From positions 930,001 to 994,000 of the forward strand of contig CAVVGO010000006.1 of the NCBI GenBank assembly GCA_963747835.1: a stretch of 64,000 nt of DNA, written 5' to 3'. The stretch comes from JAJPKK01 sp963747835 (lineage in GTDB: Bacteria; Pseudomonadota; Alphaproteobacteria; Rhizobiales; Xanthobacteraceae). The position numbers were made by a program, and so were the translations under genes. The notes beneath the pieces are model-generated. The model saw only the letters and a list, made by a program, of their open reading frames with translations, ran no database searches and was not told the origin of the DNA. This document shows positions 1 through 9,188 of the stretch, one piece after another (position 1 is the first letter of the stretch; each line of letters starts with the position of its first letter).

Positions 1-124
1 CGAGCTTCTGGATGCGCTTCCAGCACGGCGTCGATGACAGGCCGACCCGATGTCCGATCTCGGCGACCGACAGCGAAGCATCCGATTGCAGCACCGCGAG
101 GATTTTGCGATCGATGGCGTCCAT
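1..124 (-). CDS. Lrp/AsnC-family transcriptional regulator, N-terminal part
   Basis: The reverse strand reads MDAIDRKILAVLQSDASLSV followed by AEIGHRVGLSSTPCWKRIQK, the typical N-terminal winged helix-turn-helix of Lrp/AsnC regulators, including the SxTPCWKRI recognition helix. The start ATG lies 8 bases downstream of a GGGAGA ribosome-binding site. Only about 41 codons are inside the window; the ligand-binding RAM domain lies beyond base 1. Lrp-type proteins usually respond to an amino acid and often control a divergent neighbour or themselves. The target cannot be told from this fragment. Confidence 0.88.
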   Translation of the reverse strand, partial: MDAIDRKILAVLQSDASLSVAEIGHRVGLSSTPCWKRIQKL

Positions 125-318
125 CTGGGCGTCTCCCTAAAGTAGAAATAAGCGCAATCTCGCTTGATCGTAGATGATTCTTCTTCAATCTTGCATAAAT
201 TCTCTAAAAATAGAATATTATTTTACACTCCCTGGGCCGTGACGAACGCAGGCTGAGCCGGCGGCCGGCAGCGCGTCGACTTTCGCCCGCACACGCCGCG
301 GGACCGGCTGGGGCCACC
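125..318. promoter_or_regulatory. AT-rich upstream region of the Lrp-type regulator
   Basis: These 194 bases between the Lrp-type start and the end of nudC are clearly more AT-rich than the flanking genes. They carry a short inverted repeat, ATTCT/AGAAT around 199-216, inside an A/T tract. They must hold the promoter of the regulator on the minus strand and may hold an autoregulatory Lrp site. No exact -35/-10 pair is assigned. Confidence 0.35.
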
Positions 319-1269
319 TCAGATGAGGCTCCGTTCCGCCTCGAGCCACGCGCGGATGATGTGATGTGCGATCGCGAACGGGTGGGTGGCCGTCAAACCA
401 GCGGGATGGCGGCGCAGCATCATGGCGGCAACCTCGTCGCGGTCGAACCAACGCGCGTCTTCGAGCTCGTAGCGGTCGACTGTAACTTCGGTCGTCAGCG
501 CCTCGGTGTGACAGCCGATCATCAGCGACATCGGGAACGGCCAAGGCTGCGAGGCGAAATACGCGACGCGCCCGCACACGATGCCGGATTCCTCCAGGGT
601 TTCGCGCCGCACCGCGTCCTCGATGGTTTCGCCCGGCTCGACAAAACCGGCAAGGCACGACCACATGCCTTTCGGAAACCGCGACTGCCGACCCAGGAGA
701 CACCGCTCGCCCTGGATCGCCAGCATAATGACCACCGGATCGGTGCGCGGGAAATGCTCGGTCCCGCACACCGGGCAATCGCGCCGCCAGCCGGCGTTGA
801 CGGATTGCGTGGGAGACCCGCATTTCGAGCAGAAGGGATTCCGTGCGTGCCAGCCGAGTAGGGCCTTCGCCTCCGCCAATGCCGGCAGGTGCTCAGGCGC
901 AACAAGCCCGCCTGTGGCGATGCTGCGCAAATCGCCGACCACAAGATCGTCGCGGGCCTTCAGTGCTTCAACGACGCCCTCATCAATGGCGACGGCGAAC
1001 AGCGGCACGTCCTCATGGCGGCCCAGGAACACGCGCTCCAGCGTCGGCGCAAAACCCGCAGCCTCCGCGAACGTAAAAGCCGGGTCGTTAAAGGGCGCGC
1101 CTTTGCGCAGGACGACAAGTTCGCCGCCGACGATAAAAGTGCGGGCGCGCCGATCAGCCTCAAGCGCCGCCATGGCGGCTGGATCGTGGCGCAGTTCGGC
1201 AGCGCGATCGAGCACATTGCCGGTATATCCCAGGTGCGGCTTGGTCCCGAGATCGAAACGAGCGGGCAT
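319..1269 (-). CDS. nudC: NADH pyrophosphatase / NAD-capped RNA decapping hydrolase NudC
   Basis: 316 residues. A zinc ribbon is formed by Cys147, Cys150, Cys165 and Cys168 (CSKCG ... CPVCG). The Nudix box lies at about 208-230 (GFVEPGETIEDAVRRETLEESG) and is followed by the NudC-specific SQPWPFPMS motif near 240-248. This zinc ribbon plus Nudix plus SQPWPFP layout separates NudC from other Nudix enzymes. The enzyme splits NAD(H) into NMN(H) and AMP and removes NAD caps from RNA 5' ends in the cytoplasm. It is transcribed in the same direction as the GMC dehydrogenase genes but separated by 185 bases, so it probably has its own promoter. Confidence 0.95.
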   Translation of the reverse strand: MPARFDLGTKPHLGYTGNVLDRAAELRHDPAAMAALEADRRARTFIVGGELVVLRKGAPFNDPAFTFAEAAGFAPTLERVFLGRHEDVPLFAVAIDEGVVEALKARDDLVVGDLRSIATGGLVAPEHLPALAEAKALLGWHARNPFCSKCGSPTQSVNAGWRRDCPVCGTEHFPRTDPVVIMLAIQGERCLLGRQSRFPKGMWSCLAGFVEPGETIEDAVRRETLEESGIVCGRVAYFASQPWPFPMSLMIGCHTEALTTEVTVDRYELEDARWFDRDEVAAMMLRRHPAGLTATHPFAIAHHIIRAWLEAERSLI

Positions 1270-1454
1270 GAATCACTCCGGCGGGAGCGCCGAAGCTCGC
1301 ATGGTCCGCCTGCTCGCGCAATGCGATGCACATGGCGGTGTCTATCGTGGCCCGCGCCATATTTCGCCGGCGTGCAACTGCACGAACGGCCGAAACCGGT
1401 TCAGCCCCACCAACCGCTCGTTCGGCAGCCCAGCAGGCAGAATCGACCGAGCGA

Positions 1455-3233
1455 TTACGCGTGCACCAGCGGACCCGGGCTGTTGATATATCGGGTCGTG
1501 ATCGCCTCCGCCGCGTAGTACGCGAGCGCGCCCACGAGGCCGGTCGGATTATAGGATGCATTCTGCGGGAACACCGACGCGCCCATGACGAACAGATTGT
1601 CGGCCTGCCAGGCCTGCAAATAGCGGTTGACCGCGCTGGTTTTCGGGTCGGTGCCGGTCATGGTCCCGCCGGTGTTGTGAGTTGATTGATACGGCACGAC
1701 GTTGTAATTGCCGCGCCGCACCGCCGGCGAGCTCATGGCGGTCGGATTCATCGCGCGGGCGATCCGGCCGAGCGCACCGCCGATATATTCCGCAAGCTTG
1801 TAGTCGTTATCGTGGAAATTATAGGTCATGCGCACCAGCGGACGGCCGAGCGCATCCCGATAGGTCGGGTCTAGATCGAGGTAATTTTGGCGATGCGCGT
1901 AGTTGCTGCCGGAAGCGCCGATGTTGAAGGCGTGGTTGTACCACTTCGCGGTCGCCTTCTTCCAATCGCGGCCCCAGCGCGGCGTGCCGGGCGGCACCGG
2001 CCGCGTCTGGATCGGACGGCCATTCGAGGTGCCGGCCGCAATCCACGCCCCGCCGAAAAAGCCGAGACCGGAATGGTCGAAATTGTCGCCGTTGAAATCG
2101 TCGATGTTCATGCCGAACGAGGCGCCCGCCGCCATGAATGGATTGATCTCTTTGTCCTCGAAGAACACCGTGACGTTGTTGCCGCTCACCTGGTAGCAGT
2201 AGTTGCGCCCGAGCGCGCCCTTGCCGGTCGCCGGATCGTATTGCTCGCCAATTCCGGCTTGCATCATCAGCAGCGCATTGTTGAAAACATAGGCCCCGAG
2301 GATGACGAGGCCGGCGGGCTGCTCGTATTCCTCGCCGCTGCGGAGATCGACATAGCGTACCGCCTTCACTTTCCGAGCCTGCTTGTCGTAAACGAGTTCT
2401 TTGACGTTCGCGTGGGTGCGCAACTCGAAGCGATCGTCGGCCAGCAGGACCGGCAGGATGCAGGATTGCGGCGAGGACTTGGCGTTGGCTTCGCAGCCGA
2501 ACCGTTCGCAATGGCCGCAATATTCGCATGCCCCGAGCGTAACGCCCTCCGGATTGGTATAGACGTTGCTCATGTTGGCGGCCGGCGCGCGAAACGGATG
2601 GTAGCCGAGTTCCCGCGCGGCCCTGTCCATGATGGCGCCCGCCATGCTTATCTCCAACGGCTTGTTGGGATAGTCATTCTGGCGCGGACCCTCGAAAACG
2701 TTGCCGCCGTCGATCTTCTGCCCGCGCAGGTTTCCGGCCTTGCCGGAAATGCCGAGCAGCTTCTCGAACCGATCGTAATAGGGCTCCAACTCGTCGTAGG
2801 AGACCGGGAAATCCTCGATCGTCATCTCGGCCGGCACGGCGTTCTTGCCATAGCGGTCTTCGATATGACTGCGCAGGTTGTGATCGGTCGGGAGCAGCCG
2901 CCAGGTGACGCCGTTCCAGTGGGCGCCCGCGCCGCCGACGCCGGTGCCGGGCAGGAACGAGCCGAGGCGGCGGATCGGCAGCGCCGTCTCGCCGGGGGTA
3001 TGTCGCAGCGACACCGTCTCCATCTGGGTGTCCTGGAACAACTCCTGGCGCACCGAATATTTTAGGTCATCGCGTACGCCGGGCAGCGCGAAATCATCGC
3101 GGGAGGTCCGGTTGGCGCCGCGCTCGAGGCCGACCACCTTGAGGCCCGCCTTGGTAAGCTCGCGGGCCAGAATGCTGCCCGTGAACCCGACCCCGATGCA
3201 GACCGCATCGACTTCCTTGAGAATGATTGTCAT
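1455..3233 (-). CDS. GMC-family FAD dehydrogenase, large subunit (gluconate 2-dehydrogenase type)
   Basis: 592 residues. An N-terminal Rossmann FAD motif (GVGFTGSILARELTKAGLKV with the acidic E37) and a C-terminal GMC_oxred_C part containing HNTGGTMTG and NPTGL are visible. A cysteine cluster C236-x2-C239-x2-C242-x4-C247 is typical of the membrane-linked gluconate/sorbitol/glucose dehydrogenase branch. There is no signal peptide; in this branch the flavoprotein is carried out by the Tat signal on the small subunit encoded just upstream. It should oxidise a sugar or sugar acid in the periplasm and pass electrons to a cytochrome c partner, but no cytochrome subunit gene lies beside it. The substrate is not deducible. 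Confidence 0.88.
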   Translation of the reverse strand: MTIILKEVDAVCIGVGFTGSILARELTKAGLKVVGLERGANRTSRDDFALPGVRDDLKYSVRQELFQDTQMETVSLRHTPGETALPIRRLGSFLPGTGVGGAGAHWNGVTWRLLPTDHNLRSHIEDRYGKNAVPAEMTIEDFPVSYDELEPYYDRFEKLLGISGKAGNLRGQKIDGGNVFEGPRQNDYPNKPLEISMAGAIMDRAARELGYHPFRAPAANMSNVYTNPEGVTLGACEYCGHCERFGCEANAKSSPQSCILPVLLADDRFELRTHANVKELVYDKQARKVKAVRYVDLRSGEEYEQPAGLVILGAYVFNNALLMMQAGIGEQYDPATGKGALGRNYCYQVSGNNVTVFFEDKEINPFMAAGASFGMNIDDFNGDNFDHSGLGFFGGAWIAAGTSNGRPIQTRPVPPGTPRWGRDWKKATAKWYNHAFNIGASGSNYAHRQNYLDLDPTYRDALGRPLVRMTYNFHDNDYKLAEYIGGALGRIARAMNPTAMSSPAVRRGNYNVVPYQSTHNTGGTMTGTDPKTSAVNRYLQAWQADNLFVMGASVFPQNASYNPTGLVGALAYYAAEAITTRYINSPGPLVHA

Positions 3234-3245
3234 CGCCCGCGCTCC

Positions 3246-3950
3246 CTACGAGAAGTCCGCGATCGAACGCGGCGGCTTGTCGTATTTTTTTCCGAAATAG
3301 GTCTTTATCTCTTCCCGATAGGTCGCGGGCAGGCCCGGATAGCCGACCATCTTCCAGCCCGCCATGTCGCGGTTGCCGCCATACATCGGATCCGCGAAGA
3401 AGCCCTCCATGGTGATCTGCAGGAGAGCGTCGAAGAACATCTTGCTGCTGAATCCCGGAAACGGCGCCTTGTCGTCCTCCATGGCCTTAAGGGCCGCTTC
3501 GCGGTCCTTCTCGGACAAGCGGTCGAATTCCTTGCCGTAGGTCTTTTGGGTCCAGGCATCGGCGGACTCGATGCCGGCGCGGAAAAATTCGCGCGGATTG
3601 AGGGCAAGCTGATAGCCGAGCTCGGGCTTCGCCTTCGGGAACGGACCTTGGCGATAGAGCCGCGCCCCCATGCCATAGGCGCCGGCAAGCTGGCGGTCGA
3701 TGAACGCCGCGACCCCGCAGTCGCTCCCCGATGGCGACAATTCGTCGGCCGGGATGATGGTGTCAACGGCCGCCGCGATGAAGGCATACTCGGTCGCCGT
3801 CAGGGTGAGCAGCGGCTCCGCATCGACGGGAGTCGGCGCCGGTGCCACGGGGGACTGGGCCTGAGCCGCGCCGCCGGTTGCGAGGGCGGCAGCGGTGCCC
3901 ACCATGGCGCCCTTGAGAAAGTCTCGGCGTGGAATGGTTTCGTCGACCAT
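3246..3950 (-). CDS. Gluconate 2-dehydrogenase subunit 3 family protein, Tat-exported
   Basis: 234 residues. The ATG at 3950 is preferred because a GGGGGA ribosome-binding site precedes it and it gives a clean Tat signal: RRDFLKGAMVGTAAALATGG, then an AQA-like cleavage site. The mature part carries the subunit-3 fold (LTATEYAFIAAAVDTIIPAD ... DCGVAAFIDRQLAG). This small subunit chaperones or exports the flavoprotein whose gene starts 12 bases downstream, so the two form an operon and probably a periplasmic complex. The longer reading frame that starts at 3983 adds 11 residues without Tat logic. Confidence 0.87.
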   Translation of the reverse strand: MVDETIPRRDFLKGAMVGTAAALATGGAAQAQSPVAPAPTPVDAEPLLTLTATEYAFIAAAVDTIIPADELSPSGSDCGVAAFIDRQLAGAYGMGARLYRQGPFPKAKPELGYQLALNPREFFRAGIESADAWTQKTYGKEFDRLSEKDREAALKAMEDDKAPFPGFSSKMFFDALLQITMEGFFADPMYGGNRDMAGWKMVGYPGLPATYREEIKTYFGKKYDKPPRSIADFS

Positions 3951-4097
3951 AAAATCCCCCCTGTAGCCGGGTCCGACCGTCAACCCGCACGACGGCCTTG
4001 TTGACCGAGCGCAGATCGCGCGGGCTTCATGGCGGCAACCTTATCGGGTTTTGCCGGGTGGTGCGAGAGGATCGATACGCAGGCGTCCAAGCCTGCA

Positions 4098-4529
4098 TCA
4101 TGAGAGCGGGATGGCACCGCAAAGGGCCGCGACGAAGCGATCGCGTGCAGCCGGATCATAGGCCCGGGCCGGTAGGACGCCCCATATCGGCTTCGGCCAC
4201 GCCGGATCGCCGCGCAGGCGCGCCACCACGTGAACGTGAAGCTGCGGAACCATATTGCCGATCGCCGCGACGTTCAGCTTCTCACAAGACGTCACCGCTT
4301 TGAGGGCGCGCGACACCATGGCGATCTCGATCATGAGCTGAGCCTGGTCGGCATCGCTAAGGTCGATGATTTCGCGCACGCGGGGACGGCGTGGCACCAG
4401 CAGCAGCCAGGGAAAATTGGCGTCGTTGCTGACGAGAAGGCGCGACAGCGGCAGGTCACCCACCGTAGCGGTGTCCGCTTCGAGCTGCGGATGCAACGTC
4501 CAGGCTGGCGGCGGATTCGAATCGTCCAT
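4098..4529 (-). CDS. HIT-family nucleotide-binding protein
   Basis: 143 residues from the ATG at 4529. The HIT motif is present as QLHVHVVARLRGD near the C-terminus, preceded by NDANFPWLLLVPRR, which matches the bacterial HIT subgroup. Members hydrolyse or transfer nucleotidyl groups from dinucleoside polyphosphates or AMP conjugates; the substrate is unknown here. It is divergent from the SRP RNA and dnaX. An upstream in-frame ATG at 4679 would run antisense through the SRP RNA gene and is rejected as a start. Confidence 0.88.
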   Translation of the reverse strand: MDDSNPPPAWTLHPQLEADTATVGDLPLSRLLVSNDANFPWLLLVPRRPRVREIIDLSDADQAQLMIEIAMVSRALKAVTSCEKLNVAAIGNMVPQLHVHVVARLRGDPAWPKPIWGVLPARAYDPAARDRFVAALCGAIPLS

Positions 4530-4589
4530 CGGGTATCCACGTTGGCGCCGGCGCTTGCAATCAGCCCAGCTTCCGCCGATATATGGCAC

Positions 4590-4685
4590 GGGAGGTTGGC
4601 GGTGGACGAGCCACTCGCCAACCGGGTCAGGTCCGGAAGGAAGCAGCCCTAACGAGCTCCGGTTCGGGTCGCTCGTCAACCTCCT
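4590..4685 (+). ncRNA. ffs: Small bacterial signal recognition particle RNA (4.5S type)
   Basis: About 96 nucleotides with the near-invariant SRP domain IV sequence GGTCAGGTCCGGAAGGAAGC at 4624-4643. The ends close by pairing GGAGGTTG (4591-4598) with CAACCTCC (4677-4684), and the inner arms ACGAGC/GCTCGT also pair. The location directly upstream of dnaX is the usual one in Hyphomicrobiales. The RNA binds Ffh and targets nascent membrane proteins to the translocon. Exact ends may be off by a few bases. Confidence 0.95.
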
Positions 4686-4773
4686 ACTCGCTGAGCTCCA
4701 ATCCGGTTCAAACGAACCGTTTCATCAGTCTGGCGGGAACCTTGTGGCGCCATTGGCGGCAGCCGGAGGCACG

Positions 4774-6720
4774 ATGAGCGAAGCCGAAATGGCCGCCGAC
4801 TTGGGCACCGACTTGAGCGCCGACTTGGCCCCCGATGTGGCCGCGGGTCACGCCGACCGCGCTGCGGAGCCCGGCCTCAATCTTGCGGCCGCGCCGACGC
4901 CGCCGGGAGGCGGCTATCGCGTCCTTGCCCGCAAATACCGGCCAGCGACCTTCGCCGACCTGATCGGCCAGGAAGCCATGGTGAGGACGATCTCGAACGC
5001 GTTTGAGACCGGACGGATACCGCAGGCCTGGATCCTGACCGGCGTGCGTGGCGTCGGCAAGACCACGACGGCTCGCATACTCGCGCGCGGATTGAACTAC
5101 GAATTGCCGGACGGCTCCGTCACGACGCCGACCATCCGTATGCCGGAGCTCGGTATTCACTGCCAGGCCATCATGGATAGCCGGCACATCGACGTGCTGG
5201 AGATGGACGCGGCCTCCCATAACGGCGTCGACGACATCCGCCAGATCAATGACGCGGTGCGCTACGCGCCGGTGAGCGCACGCTACAAGGTCTATATCCT
5301 GGACGAGGTGCACATGCTCTCGACGGCGGCCTTCAACGCGCTGCTGAAGACCCTGGAGGAGCCGCCGCCGCACGCCAAATTCATCTTCGCCACCACCGAA
5401 ATCCGCGAAGTGCCCATCACGGTGCTGTCGCGCTGCCAGCGCTTCGACCTGCGCCGCGTCGAAGCGGGTCGGCTGGTCAGCCATCTCGAAGGCATCCTGG
5501 CCAGCGAGCACGTCGACGCCGAACCCGAGGCGCTCGCGCTGATCGCGCGCGCCGCCGAAGGCTCGGTACGCGATTCGCTGTCGATCCTCGATCAGGCGAT
5601 TTCTCACGCGGCCGGTATGGTGCGCGCCGAAGACGTGCGCCAGATGCTTGGCCTCGCCGATCGCAGCCGCATCATCGAACTGTTTGACGCGCTGATGCGC
5701 GGCGACATTGCTCGCGCGCTCGCTGAACTGCGTGACCAGTACGATTCCGGCGCCGACCCACTGGTGGTGCTCACCGATCTCGCCGAGTTCACGCATTTCG
5801 TGACGCGGGTAAAGGTGGTGCCGGCGGTCGCCGAGGATCGGTCGCTCGCCGAAATCGAGCGCAAGCGCGGGCGCGATTTCGCCGCCGGCCTGTCGATGCG
5901 GGTGCTGTCGCGGACCTGGCAGATGTTGTTCAAGGGGATCGCGGAAGTAAAGGACGCACCGCGCCCGATCGCGGCCGCCGAAATGGTGCTGGTGCGGATC
6001 GCCTACGCGGCCGACCTGCCGTCGCCCGAGGACGTCGTCCGCTCGCTCAGCGACGCGCCGCAGCGTCCGGCCGCAGCACCGCGCGGTACTGGCGCGCCGC
6101 AGCCATCGGGACCGGTTGCCCATGCCGAGCCGTCGCGCGGGATCGCGCGGCCGGCGCTCGCCCCGGCCGCCATGCCGCAGCCGGACGATCCAGTCGGCCG
6201 CAGTATCGACGCTGCGGCGGCGGCCCCTCCGATACAGGCCTTCGCACGGTTCGAAGACCTCATCGCTTTCGTCGGCGAGCGCCGCGACCTGACGCTCAAA
6301 TCCGCGCTCGAACGCGATGTGCGGCTGGTGCATTTCGAGGACGGTAAGCTCGAGATTGCGCTCGAACCCAGCGCGTCGAAGTCGCTGATCGGCGATCTCG
6401 CCCGCCGGCTCGGTACGCTCACCGGGCGCCGCTGGATGGTGGTGGTCTCGGCCGACGTCGGCCAACCGACCGTCCGCGCGCAGATCGAGGCAAGGCAGGA
6501 GGAATTCAAGCGCGGCGTGCAGGCAAACCCGCTCGTCCAAACCGTGCTGGCGCGTTTTCCGGGCGCCCAGATCGTGGCGGTGCGCCAGCCCGAACGTGAG
6601 ATGGCGCCGCCGATCCCGGCTGTCGATGACGACGAGCCGTTGCCCGAGCCCCTGGCCGATGACGACGGCTCCGCGTTCGGGGCCCAGGCGCTGCCCGATG
6701 ACGTCGATGACGATTTCTGA
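4774..6720 (+). CDS. dnaX: DNA polymerase III subunit gamma/tau
   Basis: 648 residues. The ATG at 4774 has a GGAGG site 6 bases upstream; the open frame extends further 5' but only through the SRP RNA. A low-complexity N-terminus of about 45 residues is followed by YRVLARKYRPATFADLIGQE. Walker A is GVRGVGKTTTAR (about 90-101) and Walker B is YILDEVHMLS; sensor motif FATTEIREVPITVLSRCQRF follows. The tail is proline/alanine-rich with a tau-like C-terminal domain ending in acidic residues. It is the AAA+ clamp-loader ATPase of the replicase. It forms an operon with ybaB and recR. Confidence 0.96.
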   Translation: MSEAEMAADLGTDLSADLAPDVAAGHADRAAEPGLNLAAAPTPPGGGYRVLARKYRPATFADLIGQEAMVRTISNAFETGRIPQAWILTGVRGVGKTTTARILARGLNYELPDGSVTTPTIRMPELGIHCQAIMDSRHIDVLEMDAASHNGVDDIRQINDAVRYAPVSARYKVYILDEVHMLSTAAFNALLKTLEEPPPHAKFIFATTEIREVPITVLSRCQRFDLRRVEAGRLVSHLEGILASEHVDAEPEALALIARAAEGSVRDSLSILDQAISHAAGMVRAEDVRQMLGLADRSRIIELFDALMRGDIARALAELRDQYDSGADPLVVLTDLAEFTHFVTRVKVVPAVAEDRSLAEIERKRGRDFAAGLSMRVLSRTWQMLFKGIAEVKDAPRPIAAAEMVLVRIAYAADLPSPEDVVRSLSDAPQRPAAAPRGTGAPQPSGPVAHAEPSRGIARPALAPAAMPQPDDPVGRSIDAAAAAPPIQAFARFEDLIAFVGERRDLTLKSALERDVRLVHFEDGKLEIALEPSASKSLIGDLARRLGTLTGRRWMVVVSADVGQPTVRAQIEARQEEFKRGVQANPLVQTVLARFPGAQIVAVRQPEREMAPPIPAVDDDEPLPEPLADDDGSAFGAQALPDDVDDDF

Positions 6721-6753
6721 GTATGTCGAACCACCCGTAACGAAAGGCATAAA

Positions 6754-7074
6754 ATGCCCGATTTTTTGGGCCTGATGAAGCAGGCCACCGAGCTCAAGAG
6801 CAAGATGGAGGCGATGCAGGCCGAACTCGACCAGATCGAGGTCGAGGGCGCCGCCGGCGGCGGCATGATCAAGGTGCGGATGACCGCCAAGGGCGAGGTC
6901 AAGGCCGTCACGCTCGATCCGTCGCTGATGAAGCCTGAGGAGGTCGAGATCGTCGAGGACTTGATTGTGACTGCACTCGGCGACGCCCGGCGCAAGGCGG
7001 AGGCGATGTTGCAGGACAAGATGAAGTCTCTCACCGGCGGCCTCCCGCTGCCACCGGGATTGAAATTATTCTGA
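6754..7074 (+). CDS. YbaB/EbfC-family nucleoid-associated protein
   Basis: 106 residues: MPDFLGLMKQATELKSKMEA then EGAAGGGMIKVRMTAKGEVKAV, the standard YbaB/EbfC signature. It is a small dimeric DNA-binding protein with a helical N-terminus. It sits between dnaX and recR, the canonical order, 33 bases after the dnaX stop, and is likely cotranscribed with both. Confidence 0.96.
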   Translation: MPDFLGLMKQATELKSKMEAMQAELDQIEVEGAAGGGMIKVRMTAKGEVKAVTLDPSLMKPEEVEIVEDLIVTALGDARRKAEAMLQDKMKSLTGGLPLPPGLKLF

Positions 7075-7182
7075 ACGCCATTCATCTCCCATGCGTCGCT
7101 CGCGGACCCTACCTCCATCAAAGCCGAATGATGGACCAGCGGACCGAGCGCAGCCCGGACGAGACAAATCAATTGGCAGGAC

Positions 7183-7788
7183 ATGGCAACCGCCGTCGCC
7201 GGACCCGAAATTGAGCGTCTGATCCAGCTCCTCGCCCGGCTACCCGGGCTGGGGCCGCGCTCGGCACGCCGCGCCGCGCTTTCGCTCATCAAGAAGCGCG
7301 AGCAGCTGATGGCGCCGCTCGCCGCCGCCATGCAAACCGCCATGGAGCGGATTTCGATCTGCAAGGTATGCGGCAACATCGACACCCAAAATCCCTGCAC
7401 GGTCTGCACCGACGAGCGGCGCGACGCGTCCGTGATCGTGGTGGTCGAGGACGTGGCCGATCTGTGGGCGTTGGAGCGCGCCCATGCGGTCAGTGCACGT
7501 TACCACGTGCTCGGCGGCACCCTGTCGCCGCTCGACGGCATCGGGCCGCAGGACCTGACGATCGATGCCCTGGTGACGCGCGCCCACGCGCCCGAGGTCA
7601 AGGAGATCATCCTGGCGCTCAATGCCACGGTCGACGGCCAAACTACGGCGCATTACGTCACCGACCTCTTGGGCGGCGCCGGCGTAGCGGTGACGCGGCT
7701 TGCCCATGGGGTGCCGGTCGGCGGCGAACTCGATTATCTCGACGAGGGCACGCTCGCGGCGGCGATCCGGAGCCGCACCCCGTTTTGA
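7183..7788 (+). CDS. recR: Recombination mediator protein RecR
   Basis: 201 residues. It has a helix-hairpin-helix (LARLPGLGPRSARRAAL), a four-cysteine zinc finger (CKVCGNIDTQNPCTVC, about 58-73) and a TOPRIM domain (VIVVVEDVADLWALERA, ALNATVDGQTTAHYV), then the C-terminal PVGGELDYLDEGTLAAA. RecR works with RecO/RecF to load RecA on gapped DNA. It is the third gene of the dnaX-ybaB-recR operon; a spacer of about 108 bases precedes it. Confidence 0.97.
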   Translation: MATAVAGPEIERLIQLLARLPGLGPRSARRAALSLIKKREQLMAPLAAAMQTAMERISICKVCGNIDTQNPCTVCTDERRDASVIVVVEDVADLWALERAHAVSARYHVLGGTLSPLDGIGPQDLTIDALVTRAHAPEVKEIILALNATVDGQTTAHYVTDLLGGAGVAVTRLAHGVPVGGELDYLDEGTLAAAIRSRTPF

Positions 7789-7823
7789 GTGCATGTCGTT
7801 TTGTTTGGTCGCTCCACCGGCGA

Positions 7824-9188
7824 TCAGCCCGGCGGCGCGGCGAGCGCTGCGAAATGGCCGCGGCGCTGGAGCCACGCAAGCAGCGCCAGGCTCGGGATCG
7901 CGGCGGCGGCACAGATCGCGAAAAACCACGCCCAACCGGCCGCTGACGCGGCGAAGCCGGCGCCAGACGACAGATAGGTGCGGCCGACCGCGGCAAGCGC
8001 CGTCAATAGGGCGTACTGGGTCGCGGTGTGCAGGGGATTGCGGCACAGCGCCGACAGGTATGCGACGAAGATCACGGTGCCGATCGCACTCGTGAAATTT
8101 TCCACCACGATCGCGAAAGTGAGCCAAGCCACATCGGCGCCGACAATCGCCTGCCAGGAAAACGCCAGGTTCGCTACCGCCTGCAGGATGCCGCCGATCA
8201 ACAGGCTCGTGGACAACGGATAGGCACGCGCCACGAAGCCGCCCGCGAACCCGCCGATTAACGTCGCCGCGAGTCCAACGCCCTTGATGATCGCGGCGTA
8301 CACGTCGCGCGAAAATCCGAGTTCGTAGACGAACGGTGCGGTCATCACCCCGGCGAGCGCATCGGTGAACTTGAACAGCACCACGAACGCGAGGATCACA
8401 ATGATCTGATCGTAGCGCCACAAATCCGCGAACGCGCCGGTCGCGGCCTCGATCACGCGCGCGAGCGGATTGAGCCGCGCATGCACGGATTCCACCGGTA
8501 CCGATTTCGACGGCTCGGTCGCGACCAGGCTGGTGACGATCCCGACCAGGACCAGCGCCGCCATGGCCACATAGCCGGCCGTCCATGCGGCGTGCTTGCT
8601 CAGTTCCAACCGCTCGAACGCGCTGACCAGGAACAGCGCGCCCGCCATCGATGCCAGCATGCCGATGCGATAGCCCGCGACGTAGGATGCCATGCCGGCC
8701 GCCTGCTCGTTCTCGTCCAGGCTCTCCACCCGGAAGGCATCGATAACGATGTCCTGGGTGGCGGAGGCGGTCGCGACCATGAGCGCGCCCAGCGCCACCA
8801 GCCACGGGTCCACAGCCGGATCGCAAAATCCGAGAAATCCGATCGCCGCAATCAGGCCGACCTGGGTGAGTACCAGCCAGCTTCGCCGGCGCCCGAGCAA
8901 GTGCGACAACACCGGCAGATCAAGCGCGTCAACCAGAGGGGCCCACAGGAATTTCACCGTGTACGGCGTCCCGACCAGCGCAAACAACCCGATGGTACGC
9001 AGATCGACGCCCGCTTCGGCCATCCACCGCAGCAAGGTCGAGCCCGACAGCGCCAGCGGCAGGCCGCCCGAAAAGCCGAGGAACAGCACGACGAGGACGC
9101 GGCGGCGCAGATAGACCGAGAATGTTTCGGTCCAACGCGGCTTGCTGGTCCGCTGTTCCGCCGGCGCGGTCTGCTGGAGCGACGTCAC
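7824..9188 (-). CDS. AmpG-like MFS permease (muropeptide/PAT family)
   Basis: 454 residues, about 12 hydrophobic segments. The N-terminus VLFLGFSGGLPLALSGSTLL and GTPYTVKFLWAPLVDALDLP, plus RRRSWLVLTQ, match AmpG permeases, which import GlcNAc-anhydromuropeptides for murein recycling. Its start overlaps the rmuC stop by 4 bases (ATGA), so it is translationally coupled to rmuC. The gene convergently faces recR with only 35 bases between the stops. Family assignment is firm; muropeptide transport is by homology. Confidence 0.9.
   Translation of the reverse strand: MTSLQQTAPAEQRTSKPRWTETFSVYLRRRVLVVLFLGFSGGLPLALSGSTLLRWMAEAGVDLRTIGLFALVGTPYTVKFLWAPLVDALDLPVLSHLLGRRRSWLVLTQVGLIAAIGFLGFCDPAVDPWLVALGALMVATASATQDIVIDAFRVESLDENEQAAGMASYVAGYRIGMLASMAGALFLVSAFERLELSKHAAWTAGYVAMAALVLVGIVTSLVATEPSKSVPVESVHARLNPLARVIEAATGAFADLWRYDQIIVILAFVVLFKFTDALAGVMTAPFVYELGFSRDVYAAIIKGVGLAATLIGGFAGGFVARAYPLSTSLLIGGILQAVANLAFSWQAIVGADVAWLTFAIVVENFTSAIGTVIFVAYLSALCRNPLHTATQYALLTALAAVGRTYLSSGAGFAASAAGWAWFFAICAAAAIPSLALLAWLQRRGHFAALAAPPG

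Noticed and set aside
4708..6750. Long minus-strand open frame opposite dnaX
   Set aside because: Antisense shadow in GC-rich DNA; its translation matches no family and dnaX is clearly real.
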